Assembly: GCA_037974335.1 (NCBI GenBank)
Contig: CM075729.1
Location: forward strand, 131,258,312-131,322,311
DNA length: 64,000 nt
Reading direction: 5' to 3'
Source: Prionace glauca
Lineage: Eukaryota > Chordata > Chondrichthyes > Carcharhiniformes > Carcharhinidae
Shown piece after piece: positions 61,900-64,000 of the stretch. Position 1 is the first letter of the stretch. Each line of letters begins with the position of its first letter. The notes beneath the pieces are model-generated. The model had not been told where the DNA came from, made no database searches, and saw nothing but the letters and a program-made list of their open reading frames with translations. A program made the position numbers and the translations under genes.

Positions 61900-64000
61900 C
61901 CCTAACCGAGTGACCCAGTGTGTGGGGCCATCCCCTCCCCCACCCAGTGACCCAGTGTGTGGGGCCTTCCCTTCCCCCACCCGGTGACCCAGTGTGTGGG
62001 GCCTTCCCCTCCCCCACCCAGTGACCCAGTGTGTGGGATCTTCCCCTCCCACACCCAGCGACCCAGTATGTGGGGTCTTCCCCTCCCCCACCCAGCGACC
62101 CAGTGTGTGGGGCTTTCCCCTCCCCCACCCAGCGACCCAGTGTGTGGGGTCTTCCCCTCCCCCACCCAGTGTGTGGAGCCTTCCCCTCCCCCACCCAGCG
62201 ACCCAGTGTGTGGGGTCTTCCCCTCCCCCACCCAGCGACCCAGTGTGTGGGGCCATCCCCTCCCCCACCCAGTGTGTGGAGCCTTCCCCTCCCCCACCCA
62301 GCGACCCAGTGTGTGGGGCCATCCCCTCCCCCACCCAGTGTGTGGAGCCTTCCCCTCCCCCACCCAGCGACCCAGTGTGTGGGGTCTTCCCCTCCCCCAC
62401 CCAGTGTGTGGAGCCTTCCCCTCTCCCACCCAGTGACCCAGTGTGTGGGGCCTTCCCCTCTCCCACCCGGTGACCCAGTGTGTGGGGTCTTCCCCTCTCC
62501 CACCCGGTGACCCAGTGTGTGGGGCCTTCCCCTCCCCCACCCAGTGACCCAGTGTGTGGGGCCTTCCCCTCCCCCACCCAGTGACCCAGTGTGTGGGGCC
62601 TTCCCCTCCCCCACCCAGTGACCCAGTGTGTGGGGCCTTCCCCTCTCCCACCCGGTGACCCAGTGTGTGGGGCCTTCCCCTCTCCCACCCGGTGACCCAG
62701 TGTGTGGGGTCTTCCCCTCTCCCACCCGGTGACCCAGTGTGTGGGGCCTTCCCCTCCCCCACCCAGTGACCCAGTGTGTGGGGCCTTCCCCTCTCCCACC
62801 CGGTGACCCAGTGTGTGGGGCCTTCCCCTCCCCCACCCAGTGTGTGGGGCCTTCCCCTCTCCCACCCGGTGACCCAGTGTGTGGGGTCTTCCCCTCTCCC
62901 ACCCAGTGACCCAGTGTGTGGGGTCTTCCCCTCTCCCACCCGGTGACCCAGTGTGTGGGGCCTTCCCCTCCCCCACCCGGTGACCCAGTGTGTGGGGCCT
63001 TCCCCTCCCTCACCCAGTGACCCAGTGTGTGGGGCCTTCCCCTCCCTCACCCAGTGACCCAGTGTGTGGGGCCTTCCCCTCCCCCACCCGGTGACCCAGT
63101 GTGTGGGGCCTTCCCCTCCCTCACCCAGTGACCCAGTGTGTGGGGCTTTTCCTCCCTCACCCAGTGACCCAGTGTGTGGGGCCTTCCCCTCCCCCACCCA
63201 GTGACCCAGTGTGTGGGGCCTTCCCCTCTCCCACCCGGTGACCCAGTGTGTGGGGCCTTCCCCTCCCTCACCCAGTGACCCAGTGTGTGGGGCCTTCCCC
63301 TCCCCCACCCAGTGACCCAGTGTGTGGGGCCTTCCCCTCCCCCATCCAGTGACCCAGTGTGTGGGGCCTTCCCCTCCCCCACCCAGTGACCCAGTGTGTG
63401 GGGCCTTCCCCTCCCCCACCCAGTGACCCAGTGTGTGGGGCCTTCCCCTCCCCCACCCAGTGACCCAGTGTGTGGGGCCTTCCCCTCCCCCACCCGGCGA
63501 CCCAGTGTGTGGGGCCTTCGCCTCCCCCACCCAGTGACCCAGTGTGTGGGGCCTTCCCCTCCCCCACCCAGTGACCCAGTGTGTGGGGCCTTCCCCTCCC
63601 CACCCAGTGACCCAGTGTGTGGGGCCTCCCCTCCCCCACCCAGTGACCCAGTGTGTGGGGTCTTCCCCTCCCCCACCCAGCAACCCAGTGTGTGGGGTCT
63701 TCCCCTCCCCCACCCAGCGACCCAGTGTGTGGGGTCTTCCCCTCCCCCACCCAGCGACCCAGTGTGTGGGGTCTTCCCCTCCCCCACCCAGTGACCCAGT
63801 GTGTGGGGTCTTCCCCTCCCCCACCCGGTGACCCAGTGTGTGGGGCCTTCCCCTCCCCCACCCAGTGACCCAGTCTGTGGGGCCTTCCCCTCCCCCACCC
63901 AGTGACCCAGTCTGTGGGGCCTTCCCCTCCCCCACCCAGTGACCCAGTCTGTGGGGCCTTCCCCTCCCCCACCCAGTGACACAGTGTGTGGGGCCTTCCC
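61900..64000. repeat. 37-bp minisatellite, >55 units, runs off the edge
   Basis: Unit AGTGACCCAGTGTGTGGGGC CTTCCCCTCCCCCACCC. Occasional 22-bp units lack the GTGACCCAGT part (62160, 62270, 62335, 62400, 62835). Since 37 is not a multiple of 3 and lacks stops, both strands stay open for hundreds of codons. These frames (up to 677 codons) are artefacts. CCCAGCGACC variants cluster at 62080-62390 and 63690-63760, GTCTGTGGGG variants at 63870-63955. Confidence 0.95.

Noticed and set aside
61805-63982. Open frames of 234 to 677 codons on the minus strand
   Set aside because: The 37-bp unit is stop-free in all frames on this strand; the frames change identity with each indel unit.
1-64000. A complete retrovirus, LTR element or Polinton
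   Set aside because: No paired direct LTRs, gag, env or capsid-like sequence seen; the retroelements recognised are LINEs, SINEs and one Penelope-like copy.

Overview
The window looks like nuclear DNA of a cartilaginous fish, most likely a shark. The evidence is the repeat content: dense tRNA-derived SINEs of the HE1 type known from elasmobranchs, many 5'-truncated CR1/L2-like and Rex1/Babar-like LINEs, a Penelope-like element with a GIY-YIG nuclease, and long introns filled with them. The host genes are spliced vertebrate TRIM genes. All calls were made by reading. No alignment or database search was run, and statements of similarity are by eye.

Genes. Three TRIM-type genes share the same exon pattern: a RING/B-box exon, a coiled-coil exon of about 90-96 nt, a second coiled-coil exon of up to 234 nt, a 23-nt micro-exon, an exon of 107-116 nt, and one PRY/SPRY (B30.2) exon. 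TRIM-A (+ strand, 3186-15964) has every exon except the RING/B-box exon, which probably lies left of the window. TRIM-B (- strand, 46135-29794) is complete: six exons, all splice sites GT/AG, all phases compatible, 520 residues with RING, a 15-glutamate acidic run, B-box 2, coiled coil and PRY/SPRY. It is convergent with TRIM-A. TRIM-C (- strand, 59077-53105) is of a different, TRIM35-like type. It has no recognisable RING exon, and its SPRY exon stops about halfway against a LINE fragment, so it is probably a gene remnant. A partial inverted copy of the TRIM-B promoter and RING start lies at 51636-52135.

Layout. 1-3185: LINE and SINE debris and the first 52-bp SINE-derived array. 3186-15964: TRIM-A, with SINE arrays in introns 3 and 5. 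15965-29793: intergenic, with the largest SINE array, a nested LINE/Penelope/LINE stack (18666-21282) and a 60-bp satellite of about 30 units (25476-27236). 29794-46135: TRIM-B, whose 8.4-kb intron 5 holds another long SINE array split by a CR1 insertion and a 20-bp repeat field. 46136-52135: region between the inverted TRIM-B arms, packed with LINE tails and young SINEs. 52136-59077: TRIM-C. 59078-61860: unrecognised, possibly decayed coding sequence on the - strand. 61900-64000: a 37-bp minisatellite that runs off the right edge.

The most unusual theme is the repeated local amplification of short pieces of DNA: the same 52-bp piece of the SINE body at about a dozen separate loci, a roughly 54-bp unit that copies the TRIM-A exon 3 splice donor, and the 60-bp and 37-bp satellites. 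The TRIM genes presumably act as cytosolic E3 ubiquitin ligases recognising ligands through B30.2, as known for the family; nothing in the window shows their targets.
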